Source: a gamma proteobacterium L18
GTDB lineage: Bacteria; Pseudomonadota; Gammaproteobacteria; Pseudomonadales; Pseudomonadaceae
Length of the DNA stretch: 64,000 bases
Direction of reading: 5' to 3'
Assembly: GCA_000497835.1 (NCBI GenBank)
Contig: KI547173.1
Coordinates: forward strand, 83,257 to 147,256
Each line of letters starts with the position of its first letter. The stretch's first letter is position 1. Of the stretch, positions 1 to 8,355 are shown piece after piece. The notes below the pieces were generated by a model. That model was not told the DNA's origin. It ran no database searches and saw nothing but the letters and a program-made list of their open reading frames with translations. A program made the translations under genes and the position numbers.

Positions 1-48
1 CGCCAATGGCCTCACTAATCAAACTCTGTACGATTACCGAGTATGGGC

Positions 49-960
49 CTAGTGAACAGTGCTACTGGTTGTAGGTGATCCGACTGCGTATGCCAATGAC
101 GTGTTTGCTGAATGGTGCCCCATCCGCTCGCTCATTTGGCGCATCAAGTCAGCATAACCATCGGTGGTCTTGCGTACGCGATGAGGTGTGACCAGGGACG
201 CATCAATATCCGCTTTCCGAGCCCACGAGACACAGATTTTTCTCAGCGCTTCAGACGATAGTGGACGCTCAGGGCCATTAGTCGCACGGAACAGATACTC
301 TCCGTCCGACAACTTCGAGGTCTTGATGTACCGCTCGAACACCGACCTGTGCCCCTCGGGAATTGCATCGAGTACCTTCTTGGTATCAAGGATCTTCACG
401 CTACACACAGCAGCGCCATGTTGCATTCTCGCCGATAGGAATTCGCTTTGCCGTAAAGCGCCCAGCATGCATGCGAACAGCGCTCGATCTCTTAAGCTCC
501 CAGATTCGGCAAGGATCTTTTCCAGTGTCGGAACGTGCTCCTTGGACAACCCCGGCTGAGCCCCGCGAACCAGTTCAGATAACACGCTATGACCAGCTTC
601 CGGAGAAACCTGCATACGTTTGAAGGCTACGAGCTTTTTCAGGGATAGATCGTTTACAAGCCGTTCCAGCTTTTGTTGATCCAGAGGCAGAGAGGCTTCT
701 GGTTGAAGGGTAGCTTTTATGGCTGAACGAATTGCCTGCCTGACATCGGCTTCTGGCGGCACAGGTTCACCAGGTTGGCAGACCTTTGATGTCTCGCTGA
801 GATCGTAGAAGCTCTTGTAGCCCAGTCCCTGCGCGAGAGCTTTTTGAGCATCTGCAAGCGAGATTGGGGTTGGGCCACACCATTGCTGTTGCAACTGCTT
901 GGATAGGCTTTTGAAGCCACGATTACGGATCAGGTCGTTTGGATAAATTGGGACGCGCAT
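49..960 (-). CDS. Tyrosine recombinase/integrase-like protein
   Basis: A 303-aa protein whose C-terminal half has the tyrosine-recombinase layout: an Arg in the context LGALRQSEF, then the H-x-x-R motif in VTPHRVRKT, then GHHSANTSLAY supplying the second His and a candidate nucleophilic Tyr. The N-terminal 100 residues include a short helical motif (SLADAQKALAQGLGYKSF) that I cannot assign. It is transcribed away from the cargo and lies at the left edge of the window. It could be a stand-alone integrase of the island, or belong to another element next to it. It is unrelated in length to the large recombinases at the right end. The start is the ATG at 960; no strong ribosome-binding site is visible. 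Confidence 0.7.
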   Translation of the reverse strand: MRVPIYPNDLIRNRGFKSLSKQLQQQWCGPTPISLADAQKALAQGLGYKSFYDLSETSKVCQPGEPVPPEADVRQAIRSAIKATLQPEASLPLDQQKLERLVNDLSLKKLVAFKRMQVSPEAGHSVLSELVRGAQPGLSKEHVPTLEKILAESGSLRDRALFACMLGALRQSEFLSARMQHGAAVCSVKILDTKKVLDAIPEGHRSVFERYIKTSKLSDGEYLFRATNGPERPLSSEALRKICVSWARKADIDASLVTPHRVRKTTDGYADLMRQMSERMGHHSANTSLAYAVGSPTTSSTVH

Positions 961-1098
961 GGCAATTCTCCGGTCGCCAGGGTGTCGGCTGCCCGCTGAC
1001 TATCGTCGAAATGCGTGCGATAAAGAGGTGTTGCAATCTGTGGCTTTTGAGCCTTCACGAGCCGACCGTTTGATCCAGGAAGATCAGAGAGGCGGCAA

Positions 1099-1170
1099 AG
1101 CTAGCATGCGAATCTGCAGCGCGTCTACGATAGGCACTAGCCGGGTGAATCGCGGAGCAGCGTGCTAGCT
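1099..1170. repeat. 11-bp inverted repeat in divergent intergenic region
   Basis: Arms at 1099-1109 (AGCTAGCATGC) and 1160-1170 match at 10 of 11 positions and are 50 bases apart. They lie in the 262-base region between the divergent integrase-like gene and the restriction-endonuclease gene. The 10-mer AGCTAGCATG also occurs in reverse orientation at 3979-3988, over the stop codon of the ATPase gene. It could be a binding site for a shared regulator or recombinase accessory protein. Nothing else of note was seen in 961-1222. Confidence 0.3.
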
Positions 1171-1222
1171 AAATTGGGCCGTATTGGCGGTCAGACTAGC
1201 AACGTGATCCTGGATTAGGTTC

Positions 1223-2137
1223 ATGCCTTCAGCGAACTGGAAAATGAGGATAGGTGTGGCGAATTTCAAATCGACAGAGATGCGATTCCTTGATTCGATC
1301 TTCGACATGGGCGGCGGATACGTCCTCGATTTCTCCAACCGCACCATGGACGAATTCTTCATGGAGGAGCTTGAGATCGACATCTCCCACGAGATGTTTT
1401 CCAAGGATGGCACCTCCAAGGCCAGGCGTGTCAGATGCCTCCTGCAAAACGCCGATCACCCCACAGTGGCCCGAGTGCTCGAAGCCCTCTGGAAATACCG
1501 GCAAACTATCCGGGCAGAGAGCAACACGACGGAAGACGTGGTGAACGCCGAAGGCCGCTTTCTGTCCCTGCTCGAATCAATAAGATCACCAGGGCAGCAC
1601 GCCCAGGTGGTACGAAATCCTTTCGCTGCTGCAGCGGTGGTTGATCAGGGCGCGATCCTTGATGACCTGAAGCAGCGGTTATATGACCTGCGCGACCTGC
1701 CACCGCAAAAGCGTGGCTACGAATTTGAAGTATTCCTCAAAGAGCTTTTTGACTCCTCCAAGCTCCAGGCGCGTTCGCCGTTTAGCCTGGTTGGCGAGCA
1801 GATAGACGGAAGCTTTCAGCTTGGAAACGAAACTTACTTGATCGAGGCCAAGTGGGTCAGAGATCCGATTGGGGCAGCCGAGCTCCATACGTTTCAAGGC
1901 AAACTCGATCAAAAGGCTGCCTGGGCGCGTGGCGTTTTCATCAGCTATGGCGGGTTCACCCAAGAAGGCCTCCACGCGTTTGGCAGAGGGCGAAAGGTGA
2001 TCTGCATGTCCGGCGAGGACATCTACAAGGCGCTGGGACGCCGGATACCCATTGCGGAGGTGATCGAGCGCAAAGTCAGGGCTGCCGCAGAATCGGGCGC
2101 TGCATTCGTGCCGCTGGACGAGTTGTTTAAATCGTGA
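1223..2137 (+). CDS. Restriction endonuclease (Mrr-like) with Abi-type N-terminal domain
   Basis: A 304-aa two-part protein. Residues about 160-265 form a PD-(D/E)xK nuclease core of the Mrr/REase type: an acidic Asp at 195 (QIDGSF), then the E-x-K pair at 208-210 (LIEAKW), followed by a Gln/Lys-containing helix (FQGKLDQKA). The N-terminal 95 residues (RFLDSIFDMGGGYVLDFSNR at 21-40, then a Thr-Ser-Lys-Ala-Arg-Arg segment) resemble a module often found at the front of abortive-infection proteins, which I think is a recognition or regulatory domain. Type IV-like cleavage of foreign or modified DNA is the likely job. It heads a plus-strand run of cargo genes. The start is the first in-frame ATG and gives the complete N-terminal module. 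Confidence 0.75.
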   Translation: MPSANWKMRIGVANFKSTEMRFLDSIFDMGGGYVLDFSNRTMDEFFMEELEIDISHEMFSKDGTSKARRVRCLLQNADHPTVARVLEALWKYRQTIRAESNTTEDVVNAEGRFLSLLESIRSPGQHAQVVRNPFAAAAVVDQGAILDDLKQRLYDLRDLPPQKRGYEFEVFLKELFDSSKLQARSPFSLVGEQIDGSFQLGNETYLIEAKWVRDPIGAAELHTFQGKLDQKAAWARGVFISYGGFTQEGLHAFGRGRKVICMSGEDIYKALGRRIPIAEVIERKVRAAAESGAAFVPLDELFKS

Positions 2138-2295
2138 CCTGACTGAGGCGCACGATCAGCGGTCTGGCGTCGCCTGCTATTCATTCGGTTGGCTGTCCGC
2201 CATGGTTGGAGAATACGGCCACGTCATCAGGCCAGTCGACATGTTGGCTGCATTCTGGAAGGACACGGGATAATGGATGTACGGAGGGCGCGGCG

Positions 2296-2781
2296 ATGAT
2301 CTACTTCTTCATTGAAGACAGTAATGAGCAAGTGAAAATAGGCCGTGCCAAGGACATCGAGAAACGCAAAAAAGGCCTCCAAACCGGGAATCCAAGAAAG
2401 CTATTACTTCTGGGATGGATTCGTACCGATGATGACGTGCGGCTGGAAAAGGAGATTCACCGGCACTTCTCTCATCTGCGTGGGTCTGGTGAATGGTTCA
2501 CGCTGGATCCGGCGGACATTTTGCCGATCCTTGAGCACTTCGGCATTGATGGGTTCGTCGGCACGACTGATGACTCGTTCGAGGTCACCGGCCATGATCG
2601 GGATGGTGTACCCGAATACTTGGGCGTTTGGAGCTGGGGAGATCTGGAGTGGGATGAGTGCTGCCCTTTCTGCGGAAGCTTTTGTGGCATGCACTTCCAG
2701 GACGCCTCCAGCATGTACCACTGCCTGAACTGCGACACGCTGACAACCTTTGACTTCCTGACTCATCAGGAAGACGTGTGA
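2296..2781 (+). CDS. GIY-YIG (MUG113/T5orf172-type) protein with C-terminal zinc ribbon
   Basis: A 161-aa protein. The first 75 residues match the MUG113/T5orf172 branch of the GIY-YIG nuclease fold: MIYFFIEDSNEQVKIGRAKD supplies the two short strands (YFF and KIG), then an Arg-containing helix, and a conserved Glu with HRHFSHLRGSGEWF. The C-terminal end has four cysteines in two pairs (CPFC about 115 and CLNC about 139), which look like a zinc ribbon for DNA binding. The frame is open from 2206, but the ATG at 2296 has a good ribosome-binding site (GGAGGG at 2283-2288) and starts exactly at the domain. The family occurs widely in phages and islands; the substrate is unknown. Confidence 0.7.
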   Translation: MIYFFIEDSNEQVKIGRAKDIEKRKKGLQTGNPRKLLLLGWIRTDDDVRLEKEIHRHFSHLRGSGEWFTLDPADILPILEHFGIDGFVGTTDDSFEVTGHDRDGVPEYLGVWSWGDLEWDECCPFCGSFCGMHFQDASSMYHCLNCDTLTTFDFLTHQEDV

Positions 2782-2873
2782 TGTCGTATCGATATTTATA
2801 ATGGCCGCAATCGCATGTGCATGAAAATGCTCTTGAGGTCATGTTCTTGGCGTAAAATTTCGCGCTGAACATT

Positions 2874-2905
2874 CCCACGCTGACTGATGATCTGAGCAGC
2901 GTGGG
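2874..2905. terminator. Terminator-like hairpin after the GIY-YIG gene
   Basis: Perfect 9-bp arms CCCACGCTG (2874-2882) and CAGCGTGGG (2897-2905) enclose a 14-base loop, between two plus-strand genes. There is no long T tract after it, so it may be a weak terminator or an RNA-stabilising hairpin. The remainder of 2782-3037 shows no gene. Confidence 0.4.
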
Positions 2906-3037
2906 GTTTCCACCTGCTGCTGACCGAAACAGACCCAGTTGAAGCTCTGCTGGGTTGAAGATCACTTGTGCACGCCCCATGTACAGTCCTGCGAGTCCAA
3001 AGATAGGGCATTGTTAGAACTTTTCTTGGGGGGAAGC

Positions 3038-3871
3038 ATGGGTAAAACGGTTGAGTACGAAAAGCGGCTGACGCTGTTTATTGATTTCCTAGGTTTCAGT
3101 GAAATCGTCAAAGAAACAGTTTCTGACGCTGAAGGTCTGGGTGATCTGATTAATGCCCTCAAGGACGCGGCAAAGATAGCGAGCCTTGGTGATGCTGCAG
3201 ACTTCATGATGACGCAGTTCTCTGACTGCATCGTCATTTCCTATAAGGCTGACAGGCCTGCTGCGCTTTTTCAGCTCGTGAATAAGCTCAGCCTGCTTGT
3301 GGTAAGCATCGCAGATAGCGGCTATCTTCTGCGGGGCGGTCTTACCTTCGGAGATCTTCTCCACACCGACAAGATTGTAGTCGGGCCTGCATTGCTTCGA
3401 GCGCATGAGTTGGAGTCCACGGTCGCTGGCGTTCCTCGCGTCATCATCGATCCAATTGCATTCGATACGGTGCTGACGAATCCTTCGTATCAGCATGAGC
3501 CCTCTGAAGAACTTGAGTATGTCCGAAGCTTTTTGAAGCAAGATAACGACGGATTCTGGTTTTTTGACTACTTCTCATGGGACACCGTGGTTCATGCGAC
3601 AGGTGTTGATAATCTTCGCTATCCCGAGTATCTGACAACCTTATCCGGGTTGATTGAACGTGGCCTCAAGAACCCAAGCGCCAAAGTCCTAAAAAAGTAC
3701 ATTTGGATGCACAAGCTCTACAATGTTGCACGAGAGCCGTTCGTAAATGTCCCTACTGAACACTCCTCTCGGACGACTTACCCAGGGTACGCAGATACCA
3801 TTGCGGCGCTGCCCTCACTGGATCAGCCCGCGTCTAAAGCACTCGAGGCGATAGATAAGGCTGAAGCCTAG
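3038..3871 (+). CDS. Class III nucleotide cyclase-fold protein, defence-island type
   Basis: A 277-aa protein with the core pattern of class III nucleotidyl cyclases. LFIDFLGFSE carries an Asp at 16 in the place of the first metal ligand (F-x-D-I-x-G-F). FSDCIVIS carries Asp 63 in the place of the second. RGGLTFGDLLH (99-109) and VGPALLRAHELES (115-127) match the R-x-G-x-x-x-G-x-x and G-x-x-V-N-x-A-A-R-L segments. The Asn/Arg pair that stabilises the transition state in adenylate cyclases is not visible, so the nucleotide and even the activity are uncertain. Pycsar cyclases share this fold, but no effector gene of the PycTM/PycTIR kind is adjacent. The start at 3038 follows a strong GGGGGGAAG ribosome-binding site; the upstream in-frame extension has none. 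Confidence 0.6.
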   Translation: MGKTVEYEKRLTLFIDFLGFSEIVKETVSDAEGLGDLINALKDAAKIASLGDAADFMMTQFSDCIVISYKADRPAALFQLVNKLSLLVVSIADSGYLLRGGLTFGDLLHTDKIVVGPALLRAHELESTVAGVPRVIIDPIAFDTVLTNPSYQHEPSEELEYVRSFLKQDNDGFWFFDYFSWDTVVHATGVDNLRYPEYLTTLSGLIERGLKNPSAKVLKKYIWMHKLYNVAREPFVNVPTEHSSRTTYPGYADTIAALPSLDQPASKALEAIDKAEA

Positions 3872-3930
3872 CGACAGGACGCCCGGTAGAGCTCTAGTGG
3901 GTGGGTTGTTCCTAAGCTTACATAGTTGCC

Positions 3931-3964
3931 GGCCAGAATCATGAGTCTTGTCATGACTCTGGCC
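3931..3964. terminator. Hairpin between convergent cargo genes
   Basis: A 14-bp stem with one mismatch (3931-3944 against 3951-3964) and a 6-base loop lies between the cyclase-fold gene (ends 3871) and the ATPase gene (ends 3983 on the minus strand). The position suits a bidirectional terminator, although no T tract is present on either strand. Confidence 0.55.
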
Positions 3965-3982
3965 CTTGCTCAGTGAGCCATG

Positions 3983-6580
3983 CTAGCTGGCTCTCGACCC
4001 AAACTCGGCTATCCACTTTTGCAGAGCTAAGACGTCGGCCTCAAAGACATCCAGTTCTAGAGCGCTGCTGGACAATTCATCCGACTGGGCATGCTCAAAT
4101 ACCGAATAGCGTGTCATCAGGTCGTCAATGAATACGCAGTCCTCATTCGTCACCTTGGCGACCTTGTGCAGCTTGCCCTGAGTGTTTATTGCACGCCTGA
4201 AACGTCCTACGACATCTGCCAGCAGGATGAACTCAATCGTCTTTTCAACGATGATCCTGAAGTCACTGCACGCACTCTTTCCAAGGGCCTCGTAAGCATC
4301 GACCTCTGCATTTTCCTGGTGCTTCTTGAGGCGTGTAATAGCGTTATCGATCAGCCCGCGCACCGCACTTTCCGGCTTTAGGTCTCGAGCGCTTGCAGTC
4401 GCGACGATCCCGGCAGTCTTCGCCATCCTCTGGAGGGACGTTAGCGTTGGCTTGACTGAAGGCATACCTGGGATCGACTCCCATTTTTTGGCGACGGCTT
4501 CTACCTGAGCCATCAGAGAAAGCCGGTGAGTGAAAATGATGACCTGCCTCGTCTGCGACAGAGCTACGAGACGCTCAACCACTTTTTCTTCGAAGTCCTG
4601 ATCGAGTGAAGAAATAGGGTCGTCGAAGATAAACGGGGCTAGTTGGTTTGAGCCTGTAGTGTCCGCAAGGAACGCGGCCAGCGCAGCGATCCTGGTCTCT
4701 CCTTCACTCAAGATGTAGTCCAGCCCATGGGTGCCATTCGCGCCCACCAAGTTCAAGCCGAAGGTGATCTTGCCCTTGCCCCCGGATTTACTTTGCGGCG
4801 CGATTGGAAGGCGGTGGCCGCCTAGGCGCTTCAACTCATCTAGGAATCGAGATTGATAGCCGGCATCAAGCTCGGTCTTCGCCAGCTCGTTTTTCTTCGT
4901 AGTCAGGGCATTGGTGGCGGCTGAGCGCGAAGCTTTATCAATTGCTGCAACCGCGATCAACCTAGCCCTTTCAGCAACAATTGACGCTTTGTTTTGAGAG
5001 AGCCACTGCTTGGCTTGGAGTTGCCGGACTAGACCCTGCATTGCCTGTCGATGCTCATCTTTCAATAGAGACGACAGGTTTACCTCCTCCTCGACCAGCC
5101 CTGTCGACTTGGCTTTGGCCGCTTCGTTTATCCTCGACCAGTCGAATGGTTGCAAGGTGGTGGTAGGGCTTCCGAGTACGATCTGATCGCGCCTAGATTT
5201 GAGGGTGCCAAGCCAAGCAATCCCGTCAGCTTCCTCGAACTCCAAGGTGGACATATGAACAATCCAGTCCGCTTGCCCTGGTAGCGTTGGCAGCCGTTTT
5301 TTACGATCAGCAAAATCATTTTCAGCTTTCTTGGCGGCAGTCTCGAGGCCGTCTGTTACAAACTTCTCAAACCCTGTCAGCCGGGCTTTGGCATCCTCGC
5401 TAAGGGTTTGGTGACACAGCACGCAACGTGAGTCCGCTGAAACATTGGGGAAGTCCATCTCGACATAGGCTGTGGCGGTGGAGTAGGCCCGTGCTTGCTG
5501 CCACATTTGCTGCCAGGTAGCTGTGCCTACACCTTCCAGCTCTGCCTTCCCAAAAATAGCCGCCGCCGCCTCGTCGCAGACACTCCTTGCCTTGGCAGCT
5601 GTGTTTTTCAGGTTTTCCAGCTCAATTCCCACCGCATCGTTTAACCCCAGTTGAAGCGCGGAGAGTGCTGCGACAATATTGGTTAGCGCAGTTTTTTCTT
5701 TCCCGATGGCCATAAGGCGACCGGCAATATCTTTCTCTGCGAGCAAGGCTTCGCTATCTATCCGTTCCCGATCATGTTGATCCGTGTACAGGCATTCCTT
5801 TTCAATGGTCGCAAGGGTGGTCGTACCCTTCAGGCCCAAAAGCCATTTCGCTTCGGCAGTTTGATTTAGGCCCTCAGGTACGGCGGGTAGCGCTTTACTG
5901 AGCAACGCCTTTTCTCCGGCGAGCTCAGCACTTACGGCGTCTGCTGTGGCGATCAAGGCTGATACAAATTTCATCCGGCTTGGCTCGTAGCATGCCTCCG
6001 TCCTGCCCATGTACTGCTGGGCAGCCTTGCTGTCGAACACTTGTGCATGCCGTAAGGCTTTGTGAGGGCCGCTGGGGATGTCCCAATGAACATCGTTGGG
6101 CTTTCCGTCGATGGACACCTTGAAGTGGGCACGGCATGCCGTAGGTGCCGGATCAAAGACGTTGCTGTGAATCTCGTCCTTGGAGCGGGAGCCGCAGATC
6201 TGCTTGAGCAACCTTGCAAACCCGCTCTTGCCGGTTCCATTTTGTCCGTAGATAACAGACAGGTTGCTTTTACCGAATGGTAGGTTCGCCCCGGGCTTGA
6301 TCGCGTTTAGCCCATGCACGTCCAGAATCTCGTCGATGCGAAGCAAGGGCCGGTTGGCCGCCTTCGACAGCGTGCCAGGAGTAACTGTCAGAAATCCTGG
6401 ATCAGCGTCGTCTTTGGCTTCGAGCTTGCAAAGCCTTGCCAGGGATTGGATTTCCGCGTGGGTCAGTTGCCGCTTCGCGTCGATCAGCATGCGAGCTGCA
6501 GTCTGCAACCACTTGGGGCGCGTGTTCAGCCACGTCTCAAAATCATCAGCTACTACCGGCCCTACCTCAATTTTTGTCAT
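3983..6580 (-). CDS. PrrC/RloC-like AAA ATPase with zinc-hook CxxC, putative defence nuclease
   Basis: An 865-aa SMC/Rad50-type ATPase. Walker A GQNGTGKS is at 112-119, an ABC-like signature LSEGE at 624-628, Walker B with double Asp (FIFDD) at 650-654 and the H-loop His at 685. A coiled-coil-rich middle carries C-V-L-C at 386-389, a zinc-hook-type motif as in RloC. The roughly 180 residues after the H-loop contain Arg 775 and Glu 779 spaced as in the Arg/Glu of the PrrC anticodon nuclease, and a His at 830. Whether these form an active tRNase is my inference. It stands alone with its own orientation. Likely role: ATPase-gated nuclease causing growth arrest on phage infection. Alternative: a related AAA_13 ATPase without nuclease activity. 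Confidence 0.7.
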   Translation of the reverse strand: MTKIEVGPVVADDFETWLNTRPKWLQTAARMLIDAKRQLTHAEIQSLARLCKLEAKDDADPGFLTVTPGTLSKAANRPLLRIDEILDVHGLNAIKPGANLPFGKSNLSVIYGQNGTGKSGFARLLKQICGSRSKDEIHSNVFDPAPTACRAHFKVSIDGKPNDVHWDIPSGPHKALRHAQVFDSKAAQQYMGRTEACYEPSRMKFVSALIATADAVSAELAGEKALLSKALPAVPEGLNQTAEAKWLLGLKGTTTLATIEKECLYTDQHDRERIDSEALLAEKDIAGRLMAIGKEKTALTNIVAALSALQLGLNDAVGIELENLKNTAAKARSVCDEAAAAIFGKAELEGVGTATWQQMWQQARAYSTATAYVEMDFPNVSADSRCVLCHQTLSEDAKARLTGFEKFVTDGLETAAKKAENDFADRKKRLPTLPGQADWIVHMSTLEFEEADGIAWLGTLKSRRDQIVLGSPTTTLQPFDWSRINEAAKAKSTGLVEEEVNLSSLLKDEHRQAMQGLVRQLQAKQWLSQNKASIVAERARLIAVAAIDKASRSAATNALTTKKNELAKTELDAGYQSRFLDELKRLGGHRLPIAPQSKSGGKGKITFGLNLVGANGTHGLDYILSEGETRIAALAAFLADTTGSNQLAPFIFDDPISSLDQDFEEKVVERLVALSQTRQVIIFTHRLSLMAQVEAVAKKWESIPGMPSVKPTLTSLQRMAKTAGIVATASARDLKPESAVRGLIDNAITRLKKHQENAEVDAYEALGKSACSDFRIIVEKTIEFILLADVVGRFRRAINTQGKLHKVAKVTNEDCVFIDDLMTRYSVFEHAQSDELSSSALELDVFEADVLALQKWIAEFGSRAS

Positions 6581-6810
6581 GGTGCGCTCATTTCACAGAG
6601 GAATTCCTGAGCGTAGGCACGGAATGGCTATTTGCCATGTTTTTTTGCTTCCAAGTTGGTTGCAAAATGTGGCGGTGAAAGCCATTGTGAATGGTAGATA
6701 TCAGGCACAACCGCAAGCGGAGCGCGCCGGCTCAGGATGGGCCAGAGGCTTGAGGATGGAAGCCCACAGGGCCAAAACCAGGCGCAGCCGGGGTTTGGTT
6801 CACGAGAGCC

Positions 6811-6912
6811 GCCCCCCGGAGGGGGCAAGCCCAAACGTACGGCGTAATGATCCCGATACGGGACATTGAAGCCATTTTTGCCCCTTAATGTACCCATATG
6901 GGGGCATTAGGG
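6811..6912. repeat. Cluster of palindromes in the 374-base gap between ATPase and recombinase genes
   Basis: Three inverted repeats follow each other: GCCCCC/GGGGGC at 6811-6826 with a 4-base loop (flanked by GTTTGG and CCAAAC), TCCCGATACGGGA at 6851-6863, and CCCATATGGG at 6893-6902, which is the centre of a larger imperfect palindrome (arms CCCTTAATG and CATTAGGG, 6882-6912). No good coding frame spans 6581-6954. The cluster lies just downstream of the last recombinase gene and upstream of the ATPase start at 6580, so it may end the recombinase transcript or be a recombination or regulatory site. Confidence 0.4.
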
Positions 6913-6954
6913 ATCGCGCCCCATCGCCGAGTGCCGCAACCCTTGTGGTCACAG

Positions 6955-8355
6955 TCATTTGGGCTTAGCGTCATATCTGGATAGCTCAAGATCTCGCAGT
7001 TCCATCAACTCGTCACTCTTGCACACGAACTCATCCTGAGTGACTTTCTTGAGCTTGAACTCTTTGTAGAGAGCATCGTACTTCTTCTGGTAAAGCGCCA
7101 GGGTAGTGGTCTTGTGTACGCTTTCGGTGGCATCACCTATGCCATCGTTTCCTTCAAATACTTTTGTCAGGTAGTCCCTCAAAGATTCGATGCTCTTATG
7201 GCCTGTCCACTCTCTTACCTTACGTAAAAACTCCCTGTCGCTGATCAGTGCAGCTTCAAAATCATCCTTGCTTTCAAATTTGTGTCGTTCTATGAGTAAT
7301 GTGAATAAATTCGTGATGAAAGCGTGACGAAACATGTGCGCACATGCTTGTTCCTCGATGCCGGCAGCCTTTCTTATTCGTAGTATGGACGATGTGATGG
7401 ACTCAACAGCTAATGGGCGCCCTGTTGTCTGAGAGATGAACAGGTAATCGTTGTTGTTTTCTGGATGTTTTTTGATTATTTTCTGTCTTTCGTGAATGTA
7501 TTTCTTCACCTCGTTCAGTGCAATCGCGTTGACAGGGACTTCGCGGATGAAGGCTTCCCCTCGCTTGAGCGTTACCAGCCTCAGCATTGGGTACTTCATC
7601 AGTAGAGCATCTCGTAATGACGACAACGTTAATGACGCAATTTCTGCTCGACGGGCGCCGGTATGCTGCAGTAATGTTATTAGGGCAAGGTGTCGTGCCT
7701 TGAGAAAGTCTGACCTGCTTCCCAAGTTAATAGCCAGTTCCATGCTGTCTATGTTGTGCAGGGGAATAGGGCCGCGTGTATGCTCGCGAAAGGGTAAGGG
7801 GTGCGCATGGTGTGAAGTGGTTTTTGTCACGACGTGGTGATTGTTGAACGTGCGGATAACTTCTTCTGTAGTTAGTTTTATGGTTCCTTTGCGCGAAACA
7901 AAATTAGGGTCACCATGGAAGTCCCCAATCCAAGCAAGAAATTTTAAGCATTCCCTGCCAATGTTGATCGTAGTTCCGTCTTTCCTTTTGGGTTTGTCGG
8001 GACGTGTCGGGTGTGGTTCTTCTATTAATTCGATAATGAAGTCTTCATAAAATTTTTCAGTTATGTGGTAGGGGTCAACGCCATGCTGCCAGCAGCGTTT
8101 TATAAGCAGGCTGATATTGCTAGCATACTGGCCTATAGTCCCGCCTTTACTGTCCTGTCTACGGCCATCAGCGGAAATTTGTTGATGCTTTCTGGAGAGG
8201 TGAAGTAAGTAAAGGTTTGCGATATGGCACGGGTAGTTATTAGGCCATTTGATGTAGGGGAATCTATAGAATGACTTCTTCCGAGCCTTGGTCGCGGAAA
8301 ACCTATGAAATAGATCAGCATGATCTAATGTTTCCACAAGAAATCCGTCAGTCAT
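6955..8355 (-). CDS. Tyrosine recombinase, fourth gene of the island recombination operon
   Basis: A 466-aa site-specific recombinase with the complete catalytic set: Arg 235 in TGARRAEI, His 340 and Arg 343 in H-M-F-R-H, His 386 in WTGHKS and the nucleophile Tyr 395 in RDYL. An N-terminal SAM-like DNA-binding region precedes it (about 40-170), and a Lys/Glu-rich tail of 60 residues follows the Tyr. It is the most canonical of the operon's recombinases and probably cuts and rejoins the island ends. Its ATG at 8355 overlaps the 202-aa gene by 8 bases, indicating translational coupling. By layout it resembles Tn554-type or GMT-type recombinases; I cannot assign a letter name from the sequence alone. 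Confidence 0.85.
   Translation of the reverse strand: MTDGFLVETLDHADLFHRFSATKARKKSFYRFPYIKWPNNYPCHIANLYLLHLSRKHQQISADGRRQDSKGGTIGQYASNISLLIKRCWQHGVDPYHITEKFYEDFIIELIEEPHPTRPDKPKRKDGTTINIGRECLKFLAWIGDFHGDPNFVSRKGTIKLTTEEVIRTFNNHHVVTKTTSHHAHPLPFREHTRGPIPLHNIDSMELAINLGSRSDFLKARHLALITLLQHTGARRAEIASLTLSSLRDALLMKYPMLRLVTLKRGEAFIREVPVNAIALNEVKKYIHERQKIIKKHPENNNDYLFISQTTGRPLAVESITSSILRIRKAAGIEEQACAHMFRHAFITNLFTLLIERHKFESKDDFEAALISDREFLRKVREWTGHKSIESLRDYLTKVFEGNDGIGDATESVHKTTTLALYQKKYDALYKEFKLKKVTQDEFVCKSDELMELRDLELSRYDAKPK

Noticed and set aside
6264-6869. Plus-strand frame of 201 codons over the ATPase start and the palindromes
   Set aside because: Its first half is antisense to the ATPase and its second half runs through the palindrome cluster; no ribosome-binding site and no domain.
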